Source: GCA-2728135 sp002728135
Lineage (GTDB): Bacteria; Pseudomonadota; Alphaproteobacteria; UBA828
DNA length: 64,000 nucleotides
Assembly: GCA_963997635.1 (NCBI GenBank)
Contig: CAXEND010000002.1
Location: 62,001-126,000 of the forward strand
Direction: 5' to 3'
The notes beneath the pieces were generated by a model. It had not been told where the DNA came from and did not search any database. It worked only from the letters and a program-made list of their open reading frames with translations. The position numbers and the translations under genes were made by a program. Shown here in pieces: positions 27,464 through 35,070 of this stretch. Every line of letters begins with the position of its first letter. The stretch's first letter is position 1.

Positions 27464-28452
27464 ATCAACTCTCCCTCATTGTGCAATAATTCATATAAGA
27501 CACCTTCTCTAAGGCCTCTATCAGCAGCAACAAGCTTATTAACCGATAAGCTTGAAACTACTCCCATAAGAATTGCACAACCGGCTAAAAGTATGTCACC
27601 TCTACCTTTTCCTACACAAGGTAATGTAGAGAGATCTTGATAATTCATTTTTAATAATCGTTGGATAGTTTCCCTTACCTCATTAAAGGGAATACTTAAA
27701 CCATCAACCCTGTCATGGTTAAATTGCTTTAACCCAAGAAATATGCTAGCTATTGTAGTAGCAGTTCCTGACGTGCCAATTACCTGAATTTCAGAGCCCT
27801 CTGAAAGTTTGTTGACAGCATTTTCTATAATAAATTCATGTGCTGCATTAGATGATTCTTCTACCATTTTATTAAAAGAAAATAATTCACCACTGTATCT
27901 TTCTGTCAGTGTAACTACTCCTATATCTAGAGAGATCCATGATTTAAGGTTTAAAGAGCTTGGATCTACCCATAATAATTCTGTACTTCCTCCACCAATA
28001 TCAATAATTAATGTATTTATGTGAGACTTGCTAACCAAAGATCTACAACTAAGATAAGCCAATCGAGCTTCTTCTTGCGGACTTATCACCTCAATCTTGA
28101 TACCAGTAGAATTTTCTACACACCTAAGAAATTTCTTAACGTTTGAAGCACGACGGCATGCAGCTGTGGCTACTGCTCTTAAATTCTTTACAGAGTGAGA
28201 TTCTAATCGTTGCACACAAACTTTTAAAACTGAGATTGTACGCTCTATAGCTTTATCGGATAAAAGTCCAGTACTATCAAGACCATCACCAAGCCTTACA
28301 ATTCTTGAGAATGAGTCAATTTTCAAAAATCCAGAATCAACCTTTTGGCCAATTAACATTCGACAATTATTTGTTCCAATGTCTATGGCTCCGTATAGAT
28401 TATTTGAATAACAGTTGTTTTGATTAATAAGCATAGCAACAACTAACTTCAT
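27460..28452 (-). CDS. ppx: Ppx/GppA family phosphatase (exopolyphosphatase)
   Basis: 330-residue member of the exopolyphosphatase/pppGpp phosphohydrolase family with the ASKHA fold. Visible phosphate-binding motifs: AIDIGTNNCRMLI near the N terminus, VATAACRRASN, LIIDIGGGSTEL and VIGTSGTATT. Only the N-terminal two-domain core is present, so it is the short form without the HD and C-terminal domains of E. coli Ppx. It is coupled to rlmE by a four-base overlap. Short forms may act on polyphosphate or on pppGpp; the sequence does not decide. A second ATG six codons in is possible. Confidence 0.88.
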   Translation of the reverse strand: MKLVVAMLINQNNCYSNNLYGAIDIGTNNCRMLIGQKVDSGFLKIDSFSRIVRLGDGLDSTGLLSDKAIERTISVLKVCVQRLESHSVKNLRAVATAACRRASNVKKFLRCVENSTGIKIEVISPQEEARLAYLSCRSLVSKSHINTLIIDIGGGSTELLWVDPSSLNLKSWISLDIGVVTLTERYSGELFSFNKMVEESSNAAHEFIIENAVNKLSEGSEIQVIGTSGTATTIASIFLGLKQFNHDRVDGLSIPFNEVRETIQRLLKMNYQDLSTLPCVGKGRGDILLAGCAILMGVVSSLSVNKLVAADRGLREGVLYELLHNEGELI

Positions 28453-28546
28453 CTTTTATAAATATCAACATCTGGTTACTAAGCTATTTATAATGAAAGT
28501 TAACAGATAGTGCACTAGTTCAATACTATTTTTGGCTGGTAAAGTG

Positions 28547-28575
28547 TTGACTTCTCTTAATCAGCACCGTATTTC
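28547..28575 (+). promoter_or_regulatory. candidate sigma-70 promoter for tRNA-Gln
   Basis: TTGACT at 28547-28552 and TATTTC at 28570-28575 are separated by 17 bases, and the tRNA begins 20 bases after the second box. The -35 box matches five of six consensus positions; the -10 box is weak. The position is right for a promoter serving only the tRNA. Confidence 0.4.
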
Positions 28576-28594
28576 GCATGTATCCATTTTTGAC

Positions 28595-28668
28595 TGGGGG
28601 ATCGTCTAATGGTAGGACAATTGACTCTGACTCAATAAATCTAGGTTCGAACCCTAGTCCCCCAACCA
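28595..28668 (+). tRNA. tRNA-Gln, anticodon CTG
   Basis: A complete cloverleaf can be drawn. The 7-bp acceptor stem pairs TGGGGGA (28595-28601) with TCCCCCA (28658-28664), followed by discriminator A and an encoded CCA (28666-28668). The anticodon stem ATTGA/TCAAT closes the loop CTCTGAC with anticodon CTG at 28627-28629, reading the glutamine codon CAG. The T arm is CTAGG TTCGAAC CCTAG. The U1-A72 pair and overall sequence resemble bacterial tRNA-Gln. A TTG-anticodon glutamine tRNA would be expected elsewhere in the genome. Confidence 0.96.
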
Positions 28669-28766
28669 AAACATAACCCTAGGAAAGAAATCGCTTCACA
28701 AAATGTTTGGAATGATAAATTGCTGAAAAATTTAAAATACCAGAATAATTGTTTGCCAAAACAAAA

Positions 28767-29756
28767 ATGAAACAATGTTGGATCATCAGTGAAGGTGCTG
28801 CCGGAATGGAAAATCAGGCACTTGGGCTTACAAATGCACTTGGGATAAAACCCATTTGTATTCGAATACCAAAGCCACCCTTACACAATTTAATACCCCC
28901 GCATCTACAATTTCGAGATCAACTGATTAGGATATTAAAAGAGCATGCTCCAAAAGAAATTTCCAACGTCAAAGATCCCTCTATTGTTATCAGCTGTGGG
29001 CATAAATCTGTGGCTTACTCTATAGCCTTACGAAGGAAAGCTCGAGGAGAAACACATACTATCCACATTCAAAACCCAAGAGTAAACTTGAGATTTTTTG
29101 ATCTGATAATTGCTCCAAAACATGATAAAATTAAAGGTAAAAATGTTATTACAACTAATGGGGCTATTCACAATATTACAAAGCCAAAACTTGATATAGC
29201 AAAGAAACAATTTTCTAACGCGTTTAACCCTCTAGAAAAACCCATAATTCTAGCACTGATTGGAGGATCATCTAAAAGATTTGTTTTTGATGTCCAAGCC
29301 GCAAAAAAAATTGGAAAAGAACTTAGAAGTATCACGTTAAAAAAAAGAGGGAGCTTAATAGCTACTACATCAAGGCGGACAAGCAAAGGCGTACAAGAAG
29401 TCCTTAAAAATGAACTAAGAGGGGTTCCAGGCTCAATCTGGACTGGGGAAGGTAAAAACCCATTCCTAGGGTATTTGGCTCATGCTGATTATATCTTAGT
29501 TACTTGCGATTCCATCACCATGACTTCAGAAGCCGTGGCAACGGGTAAACCTGTCTATATCCTTAATTTAGAAGGGCGCGGATCCGCAAGGTTTAAGGAA
29601 TTTCATGCTACGTTTTCAGAAGCTGGGTATATAAGGTGGTATAAGGGTGATCTTAGCGACTGGAACTATGTTATCCCTACTGAAACAGAGCTTGCAGCTG
29701 AAAAAACAAAAAATTTTCTTGGACATAAACTACTTGACTTGCAACAAGGCCTTTAG
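28767..29756 (+). CDS. mitochondrial fission ELM1 family protein
   Basis: 329-residue protein of the ELM1/DUF1022 family, found in alphaproteobacteria and plants. It starts with CWIISEGAAGMENQALGLTN, the family signature, and shows VISCGHKSV, TIHIQNPRVNLRFFDLIIAP, LIGGSSKRF, TSRRTSKGVQ and VTCDSITMTSEAVATGKPVY, the last resembling the nucleotide-sugar-binding part of GT-B glycosyltransferases. The bacterial role is not established. ATG at 28767 is chosen; a TTG at 28749 would add six residues. trxB follows 50 bases downstream. Confidence 0.87.
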   Translation: MKQCWIISEGAAGMENQALGLTNALGIKPICIRIPKPPLHNLIPPHLQFRDQLIRILKEHAPKEISNVKDPSIVISCGHKSVAYSIALRRKARGETHTIHIQNPRVNLRFFDLIIAPKHDKIKGKNVITTNGAIHNITKPKLDIAKKQFSNAFNPLEKPIILALIGGSSKRFVFDVQAAKKIGKELRSITLKKRGSLIATTSRRTSKGVQEVLKNELRGVPGSIWTGEGKNPFLGYLAHADYILVTCDSITMTSEAVATGKPVYILNLEGRGSARFKEFHATFSEAGYIRWYKGDLSDWNYVIPTETELAAEKTKNFLGHKLLDLQQGL

Positions 29757-29806
29757 CTTCTTAAAGTATAAACAAGATTCGATTTTATCTATTCAGATTT
29801 ATAAGA

Positions 29807-30745
29807 ATGCATAATACCCACCGTACAAAAGTTCTAATCATTGGATCAGGCCCAGCAGGTTATACAGCGGCAATCTATGCCGCTAGGGCAAACCTTGAAC
29901 CAATTCTAGTTCAAGGTCTAGAACCAGGAGGACAACTTACAATTACTACAGATGTAGAAAATTACCCAGGTTTTTCAGATGTAATTCAGGGACCATGGTT
30001 GATGGATCAAATGCGCGAACAAGCTGAAAAAGTTGGAACAAAGCTCGTTTCAGACCTCATACAGAGTGTAGATTTTTCAAAGAGACCCTTTAATTGTATT
30101 GCTGACTCCGGAGACTTATTTATTGGTGAAACTATTATTATCTGTACTGGAGCCCAAGCAAAATGGTTGGGCATTTCAACTGAGAAAAAGTATATGGGTT
30201 TTGGTGTTTCTGCGTGTGCAACGTGTGATGGCTTTTTCTACAAGGATAAAAATGTAGCAGTAATAGGGGGTGGCAATACCGCAGTTGAGGAAGCTTTATA
30301 TCTCACAAATCACGCAAAAAAAGTCACCTTAATTCATCGAAGGAATAGCCTTAAGGCAGAAAAAATTCTTCAGGATAGATTATTTGCAAACAATAAGATC
30401 GAAATCGTTTGGAATCACATTTTAGAAGAAATAAAAGGTAAAAAGCAGCCAAAAAGTGTTAACAGTATCCTGATAAAATCAACAGAAACTGGTAAAATTC
30501 AGGATTTAAATATTGAAGGAGTATTTATTGCTATCGGGCATAGACCCAACACAGATATTTTTCGTGGCCATCTAGAAATGGACGATGAAGGCTATATATT
30601 AACTTCACCCGATAGTACTGCTACAAGCGTCCCTGGTATTTTTGCTGCAGGTGATGTCCAAGATAAAATTTATCGCCAAGCAGTTACAGCAGCTGGTACT
30701 GGTTGCATGAGTGCTCTAGAAGCAGAAAAATTTTATTCAGGCTAG
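29807..30745 (+). CDS. trxB: thioredoxin-disulfide reductase
   Basis: FAD enzyme that reduces thioredoxin with NADPH. The FAD motif is IIGSGPAGYTAAIY, the redox disulfide is CATC (Cys137 and Cys140 in SACATCDGFF), the NADPH motif is VIGGGNTAVEEALYL followed by HRRNSLKAEKI, and the final FAD motif is GIFAAGDVQD. Length is 312 residues, normal for low-molecular-weight TrxB. The electrons could also serve ribonucleotide reductase and methionine sulfoxide repair. Confidence 0.97.
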   Translation: MHNTHRTKVLIIGSGPAGYTAAIYAARANLEPILVQGLEPGGQLTITTDVENYPGFSDVIQGPWLMDQMREQAEKVGTKLVSDLIQSVDFSKRPFNCIADSGDLFIGETIIICTGAQAKWLGISTEKKYMGFGVSACATCDGFFYKDKNVAVIGGGNTAVEEALYLTNHAKKVTLIHRRNSLKAEKILQDRLFANNKIEIVWNHILEEIKGKKQPKSVNSILIKSTETGKIQDLNIEGVFIAIGHRPNTDIFRGHLEMDDEGYILTSPDSTATSVPGIFAAGDVQDKIYRQAVTAAGTGCMSALEAEKFYSG

Positions 30746-30794
30746 TATAAAATTATTACCTGAAAAGTAGACTTAGATAAGGTCAACAAACTTC

Positions 30795-31685
30795 ATGGAC
30801 TGGAACAAAATAAAAATTTTCCGTGCCGTTGCTATAGCTGGCAGTTTTACTGCTGCTGGAAAAGATTTAAATCTTAGCCAATCTTCAGTAAGTCGCCAAA
30901 TTTTAAGTCTTGAAGAACAACTTGGAATAACTTTATTTCATCGTCACTCACGTGGTCTTGCACTAACTGAACAAGGAGAACTTTTGTTTGAAACTGCACA
31001 AGATGTCTTTTCAAAAGTTTCTTTAACAAAATCAGCGATTAAGGAAGGTAGAGATCGTCCACGTGGCCAACTTGTTGTAACCGCGACAGTTACATTTGCA
31101 TCTATATGGCTTGCCCCCAGATTAAGGGATTTTCGAATTGCATATCCAGAAATCGATCTAACTTTGTTAGCCAGTGATACACCCCTTGACCTTAGTATGG
31201 GGGAAGCAGACGTTGCTGTTCGTATTGGGCCTCTTCGTCAGCCAGATCTTATTCAACGACACCTGATGAAGTTCAATCATCATATTTATGCCTCCCCAAG
31301 GTATATTGAAGAATATGGTCCTATCAGTTCAATTGAAGAACTAAAGAAACACCAGATTATAGTTTATAATAGAGGGCCCCTTACTCCTCTTATTGACCCT
31401 TTTTGGATTCTACAACTTGATGAAAAAAATTCTTATATTCCAAGAGCAGCTTTAGAAGTTAATAATATATACTGTATGGTTCAAGCTGTTGAGAGCGGAT
31501 TAGGTATTGCTGGGCTACCGGATTATTCTGTTCATGATCATGCTAGAATCACAAGAATTCTGCCAAATGTTCAAGGGCCAAGTATAGACACATATTTTGT
31601 CTACCCTGAAGAGCTGAGGCATTCAAAACGTATAGATGTTTTTCGTGATTTTTTATTAAAGCAATTATCAGATTGGGAATATTAG
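30795..31685 (+). CDS. LysR family transcriptional regulator
   Basis: 296-residue LysR-type regulator. The N-terminal winged helix-turn-helix reads FRAVAIAGSFTAAGKDLNLS, then SQSSVSRQILSLEEQLG. The effector domain begins near residue 90 (GQLVVTATVTFASIWLAPRL). The order trxB-lysR on the same strand, 49 bases apart, is common in alphaproteobacteria, so it may be co-transcribed with trxB. The target genes cannot be read from sequence. No convincing LysR-type TnA box was found. Confidence 0.92.
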   Translation: MDWNKIKIFRAVAIAGSFTAAGKDLNLSQSSVSRQILSLEEQLGITLFHRHSRGLALTEQGELLFETAQDVFSKVSLTKSAIKEGRDRPRGQLVVTATVTFASIWLAPRLRDFRIAYPEIDLTLLASDTPLDLSMGEADVAVRIGPLRQPDLIQRHLMKFNHHIYASPRYIEEYGPISSIEELKKHQIIVYNRGPLTPLIDPFWILQLDEKNSYIPRAALEVNNIYCMVQAVESGLGIAGLPDYSVHDHARITRILPNVQGPSIDTYFVYPEELRHSKRIDVFRDFLLKQLSDWEY

Positions 31686-31971
31686 TATTTTATAGCAATT
31701 ATCCCAGTGATTAGGTACAGCATAAATTTTATTACTCAATGTTTAAGATTGATATGCATTTAATGCATATCAGGGATCTCAAATTTTGTGTAGAAAAATT
31801 CTAATAAATTATTATGTTCTCCACAATATCGTTAAATATTACAAATATTCTAATATTTGGACGGTTTAGCGTCAGTCTCCCTCGACTTACGCCCCTCTGG
31901 ATTAATAATATTTAAATTCAGAGGGATAAGGGGTAATTTGACACTGCCCCATATTCTAGATGCCTCCCTAT
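31686..31971. other. palindrome-rich convergent intergenic region
   Basis: 286 bases between the ends of lysR (plus) and a HAD phosphatase gene (minus). I see no gene. It holds three exact inverted repeats: 31750-31772 (11-bp arms, one-base centre), 31842-31859 (CAAATATT, two bases, AATATTTG) and 31893-31925 (11-bp arms with one G-T pair and an 11-base loop). None is followed by a clean T-run on either strand, so none is a textbook terminator. Confidence 0.6.
31750..31772. repeat. 23-bp perfect dyad
   Basis: Arms of 11 bases (TGATATGCATT and AATGCATATCA) around a single T. The geometry suits a dimeric DNA-binding protein or a cruciform better than an RNA hairpin. It lies 65 bases after the lysR stop, not in front of any visible gene. 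Confidence 0.7.
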
Positions 31972-32694
31972 CTAGCTGGGGCCAAACGAACCCTCGTTTG
32001 GCCCCTCTGATTTCAAAATGCTGATCAAGTTTTCCATTTGAGTAAATGTGGTTGCACCTGCCATACGCATGGCAGAGACGTCACCTTTTATATATGATGA
32101 ATTACTCTCAGGGATATAAGCTAGAACATGCATACCTGCTGTTATTGCAGCAGATACTCCAGCTAAACTATCTTCTATTACTATTATTTCATGTTGCTCA
32201 GCATTCATTTTTTTTGCTGCATACAAAAATAAATCTGGACTTGGTTTTCCTTGTTTTACTTGTTCAGCAGAAAACACAGCACCTGAAAAATACTTCAACA
32301 AACCAGTAACACTGAGACTTAATTTAATTTTTTCTAAGTCTGAATTTGATGCAACACAAATTGGATTATCTATACTTTCAAGTACATTCCTTATACCTTC
32401 AACAGGTTTAAGCTGCCGATCAAATGCATGCATTGTTTTGTAATGGTATTGAATTAAAAAATTATCACCTAAGTCTACACTATAATTGTTTTTCACCCAT
32501 TGAACTACTGCATCCATTGTAAAACCATGAAACTCTCTTTGACAAATTCTCGGCTTCATTGTGATGCCTCTATCGCCCAGCAAAGATGAAATTACTTCTG
32601 CTGCTATTGGCTCGCTATCAACTAACACTCCATCACAATCAAATATGATGAGAGGTTTTCTTGTAGGAAGGAGTTTATTTGAATAAAGATTCAC
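31972..32694 (-). CDS. HAD family hydrolase (beta-phosphoglucomutase-like phosphatase)
   Basis: HAD-superfamily phosphatase with subclass-I cap. Motif I is FDCDGVLVDSE, motif II is in CVASNSDLEKI, the lysine is in KQGKPSPDLFLYAAKKM and motif III/IV is VIEDSLAGVSAA. This is the pattern of small sugar-phosphate phosphatases and beta-phosphoglucomutases. The frame is open back to 32772 but that would overlap msrP by nearly 100 bases. GTG at 32694 has GAGG eight bases upstream and gives 240 residues, the family length, with 20 bases of overlap. The last residues are encoded by a strong hairpin and look like a non-conserved tail. Confidence 0.84.
   Translation of the reverse strand: MNLYSNKLLPTRKPLIIFDCDGVLVDSEPIAAEVISSLLGDRGITMKPRICQREFHGFTMDAVVQWVKNNYSVDLGDNFLIQYHYKTMHAFDRQLKPVEGIRNVLESIDNPICVASNSDLEKIKLSLSVTGLLKYFSGAVFSAEQVKQGKPSPDLFLYAAKKMNAEQHEIIVIEDSLAGVSAAITAGMHVLAYIPESNSSYIKGDVSAMRMAGATTFTQMENLISILKSEGPNEGSFGPS
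31978..32005. repeat. 12-bp perfect hairpin at the 3' end of the HAD gene
   Basis: GGGGCCAAACGA pairs exactly with TCGTTTGGCCCC around a four-base loop (ACCC). The stem is G+C-rich and lies within the last dozen codons of the minus-strand HAD phosphatase gene, ending four bases inside its stop codon. It may act as a two-way transcription end or mRNA-stabilising structure between the convergent genes, although no T-run follows. Confidence 0.7.
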
Positions 32695-33661
32695 TCTCCC
32701 TACCTCTATATAGTCCTGAAACAAATTCAGCATAACCATTATATAATTTGGTGGTTCGAATCTCCTTTCCATTTGGACCTAGAAACTCTTCTGTTGACTG
32801 AGACCATCTTGCATGTGGAACAGCTCCTGCTACATTTGCCCAGAAACCGTATTCATTTCCTGCAATACTCTCCCAGAAAGATATTGGCCTTTCAGCAGAG
32901 AAAGTAAATTTAGTTATTGCCTTGATATGCTTAAACCCATATTTCCAAGGTACAGCAAGACGAAGTGGGGCTCCATTTTGTTTTGGTATAGGCTTTCCAT
33001 AATAACCTGTAGCAATAAAAGCCAAATCATGTGCAGCTTCATCAATAGCTAAACCTTCTAAATAAGGCCACGGATACCAAAATTGTCTCTGGCCAAGTGC
33101 TAAGTCAAGATTCATAAAGCTTTCCATTATAAGATATTTTGCAGAACCTAAGGGTGCTGCATAATCCAATAAATTACGCAGAGGAAAACCACTATAGGGA
33201 ATAGCAATTGACCAACGTTCGACACATCTGTGACGATATAAACGTTCTTCAAGAGGCATCATACGAATTAAATCGTCTACATCTAAGAGTTTTTCTTTTT
33301 CGACTAGGCCATTAATTAATATTTGCCAAGGATGAACAGTTAATTTCTGTGCAAGAGGCCAAATTTTTTTGTGAGAGCCAAACTCATAATAATTATTATA
33401 TTTTGTAGCAATTTCTTCGGGGGTTATTGGCCTATCAATTTTATATTTACTATTTCTTGGAACAGGGTAAAACTTAGTTCCCTCTCTATAGGATGCGTTT
33501 GCTACCCCTGATTTCATTCCATAATGTGGTATTATTGAGCTGGTTAAAAGTGCACCAGAATACCCTAAATTCTTTAATATAGAACGCCGGCTATAGAAAA
33601 TATCCTGCGGTGTAGCTTCGCGTTCAGGAATTTCCCAATTTTTTCTTATGCGTATTAGCAA
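32675..33661 (-). CDS. msrP: protein-methionine-sulfoxide reductase catalytic subunit MsrP (YedY)
   Basis: Periplasmic molybdopterin enzyme that repairs oxidised methionines in envelope proteins. A twin-arginine signal is visible (Arg25-Arg26 in SRRSILKNLGY), consistent with folded export by Tat. The molybdenum-binding cysteine is Cys146 in YRHRCVERWSIAIPYSGFPL. YGKPIPKQNGAPLRLAVPW and KYGFKHIKAI are family motifs. Length is 328 residues. The membrane partner MsrQ is not adjacent. Its cofactor could be made by the mo-co genes at 49-51.5 kb. Confidence 0.94.
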   Translation of the reverse strand: MLIRIRKNWEIPEREATPQDIFYSRRSILKNLGYSGALLTSSIIPHYGMKSGVANASYREGTKFYPVPRNSKYKIDRPITPEEIATKYNNYYEFGSHKKIWPLAQKLTVHPWQILINGLVEKEKLLDVDDLIRMMPLEERLYRHRCVERWSIAIPYSGFPLRNLLDYAAPLGSAKYLIMESFMNLDLALGQRQFWYPWPYLEGLAIDEAAHDLAFIATGYYGKPIPKQNGAPLRLAVPWKYGFKHIKAITKFTFSAERPISFWESIAGNEYGFWANVAGAVPHARWSQSTEEFLGPNGKEIRTTKLYNGYAEFVSGLYRGRESESLFK

Positions 33662-33702
33662 GCATTCAATCCAGTGAATTTAACAAATAGTTAATATGTT
33701 TA

Positions 33703-34917
33703 TCACTCAAGGTTACTTACCGCCTGTTGTATCCGCTCACAGGCTTCCTTAAGTGTTTCCATTGAAGATGCATAAGAAATACGAAAATACGGATCCATAC
33801 CGAATGCGGCTCCATGCACAACTGCAACACCACCCGAATCAAGCAGATATTTTGCAAAATCCTCAGATGAAGTGATGATGTCACCAGAAGGGGTTTTTTT
33901 ATTAACTAAGCCCTTACAGCTTGGGTATACGTAAAAAGCACCTTTGGGTTTCTGGCAAGTTATACCAGGTGTTTTGTTAAGCATAGCAACTACCATATCT
34001 CTTCGATCTTGAAACTCTAATCTGCGTTTTTCTATAAAATCCTGTGGACCCTTAAGTGCTTGAATAGCAGCGATTTGACACATAGATGCAGGGTTAGAAG
34101 TTGACTGTGATTGAATTTTTGCCATCGCCTTAATAAGAGCCTTATCTCCACCAGCATATCCTATTCTCCATCCAGTCATTGCATATGATTTAGAAACTCC
34201 ATTAACTGTCAGCACCCTATCAAAAATATTTGGTTCTACAGCTGCAAGTGTTGTGAACTTAAAATTATCATATATAAGATGCTCATAAATATCATCTGAC
34301 ATAATGTGTACATGGGAGTGCTTAAATATAACTTTAGCTATATCTGCCAAATCTTCAGATGAATAAGCAGCTCCAGTTGGGTTACTAGGAGAATTAAAAA
34401 TTATCCATTTAGTATTGGGAGTTATCGCTGACTCTAGACTATTTGGTGAGAGTTTAAAGCCATTTTCCTCTTCAGTTTGAATGATAACTGGCTTACCCTC
34501 AGCCAATGTAACCATATCAGGATAAGAAACCCAGTATGGTGCGGGAATAATTACCTCATCACCCGGGTTAAGGGTAGCTAGTAATGCATTAAAAATAACA
34601 TGCTTTGCACCTACGCCAACATTTATTTGGTCTATTGAGTAGCTCAAATTATTTTCACGCTTAAATTTTTCAACTATAGCTTCACGCAAATCTTGCAAAC
34701 CATCTACTTTTGTATATTTTGTCCAACCATTGCGGATTGCAGAAATACCAGCATCCTTGATATTTTCTGGAGTATCAAAATCTGGCTCTCCAGCCCCTAA
34801 GCCAATTACATCTATACCAGATGCTTTTAATTCAGTTGCCTTGGCAGTGATTGCCATAGTAGCAGAAGGTTTAATACGTTCTAAACGCTTAGATAAAAAA
34901 GACATGTCTGTATTCAC
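33703..34917 (-). CDS. aspC: aspartate aminotransferase (class I PLP enzyme)
   Basis: Transfers the amino group between aspartate and 2-oxoglutarate. The PLP lysine is Lys243 in VSKSYAMTGWRIGY, with FNSPSNPTGAAY, MSDDIYEHL and the C-terminal arginine motif FRISYASS. Length is 404 residues. It is the alphaproteobacterial Igamma (thermophile-like) type, some members of which also accept prephenate, so the exact acceptor is uncertain. ATG at 34917 or the one four codons in (MSFLSKRL) are both possible starts. Confidence 0.9.
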   Translation of the reverse strand: MNTDMSFLSKRLERIKPSATMAITAKATELKASGIDVIGLGAGEPDFDTPENIKDAGISAIRNGWTKYTKVDGLQDLREAIVEKFKRENNLSYSIDQINVGVGAKHVIFNALLATLNPGDEVIIPAPYWVSYPDMVTLAEGKPVIIQTEEENGFKLSPNSLESAITPNTKWIIFNSPSNPTGAAYSSEDLADIAKVIFKHSHVHIMSDDIYEHLIYDNFKFTTLAAVEPNIFDRVLTVNGVSKSYAMTGWRIGYAGGDKALIKAMAKIQSQSTSNPASMCQIAAIQALKGPQDFIEKRRLEFQDRRDMVVAMLNKTPGITCQKPKGAFYVYPSCKGLVNKKTPSGDIITSSEDFAKYLLDSGGVAVVHGAAFGMDPYFRISYASSMETLKEACERIQQAVSNLE

Positions 34918-35070
34918 TAATTTATAAATTTTTTAAATTTGATTTAACTTAATCCAAAAATGTGTTCAAGAAAATCTTGGATAAAAATTTTTAACTTCAA
35001 AATCAAATAATATATCAACGTTGTGTTAAAATGGCTTTAATTATAAATATACATAACTTATATCCAAAAA

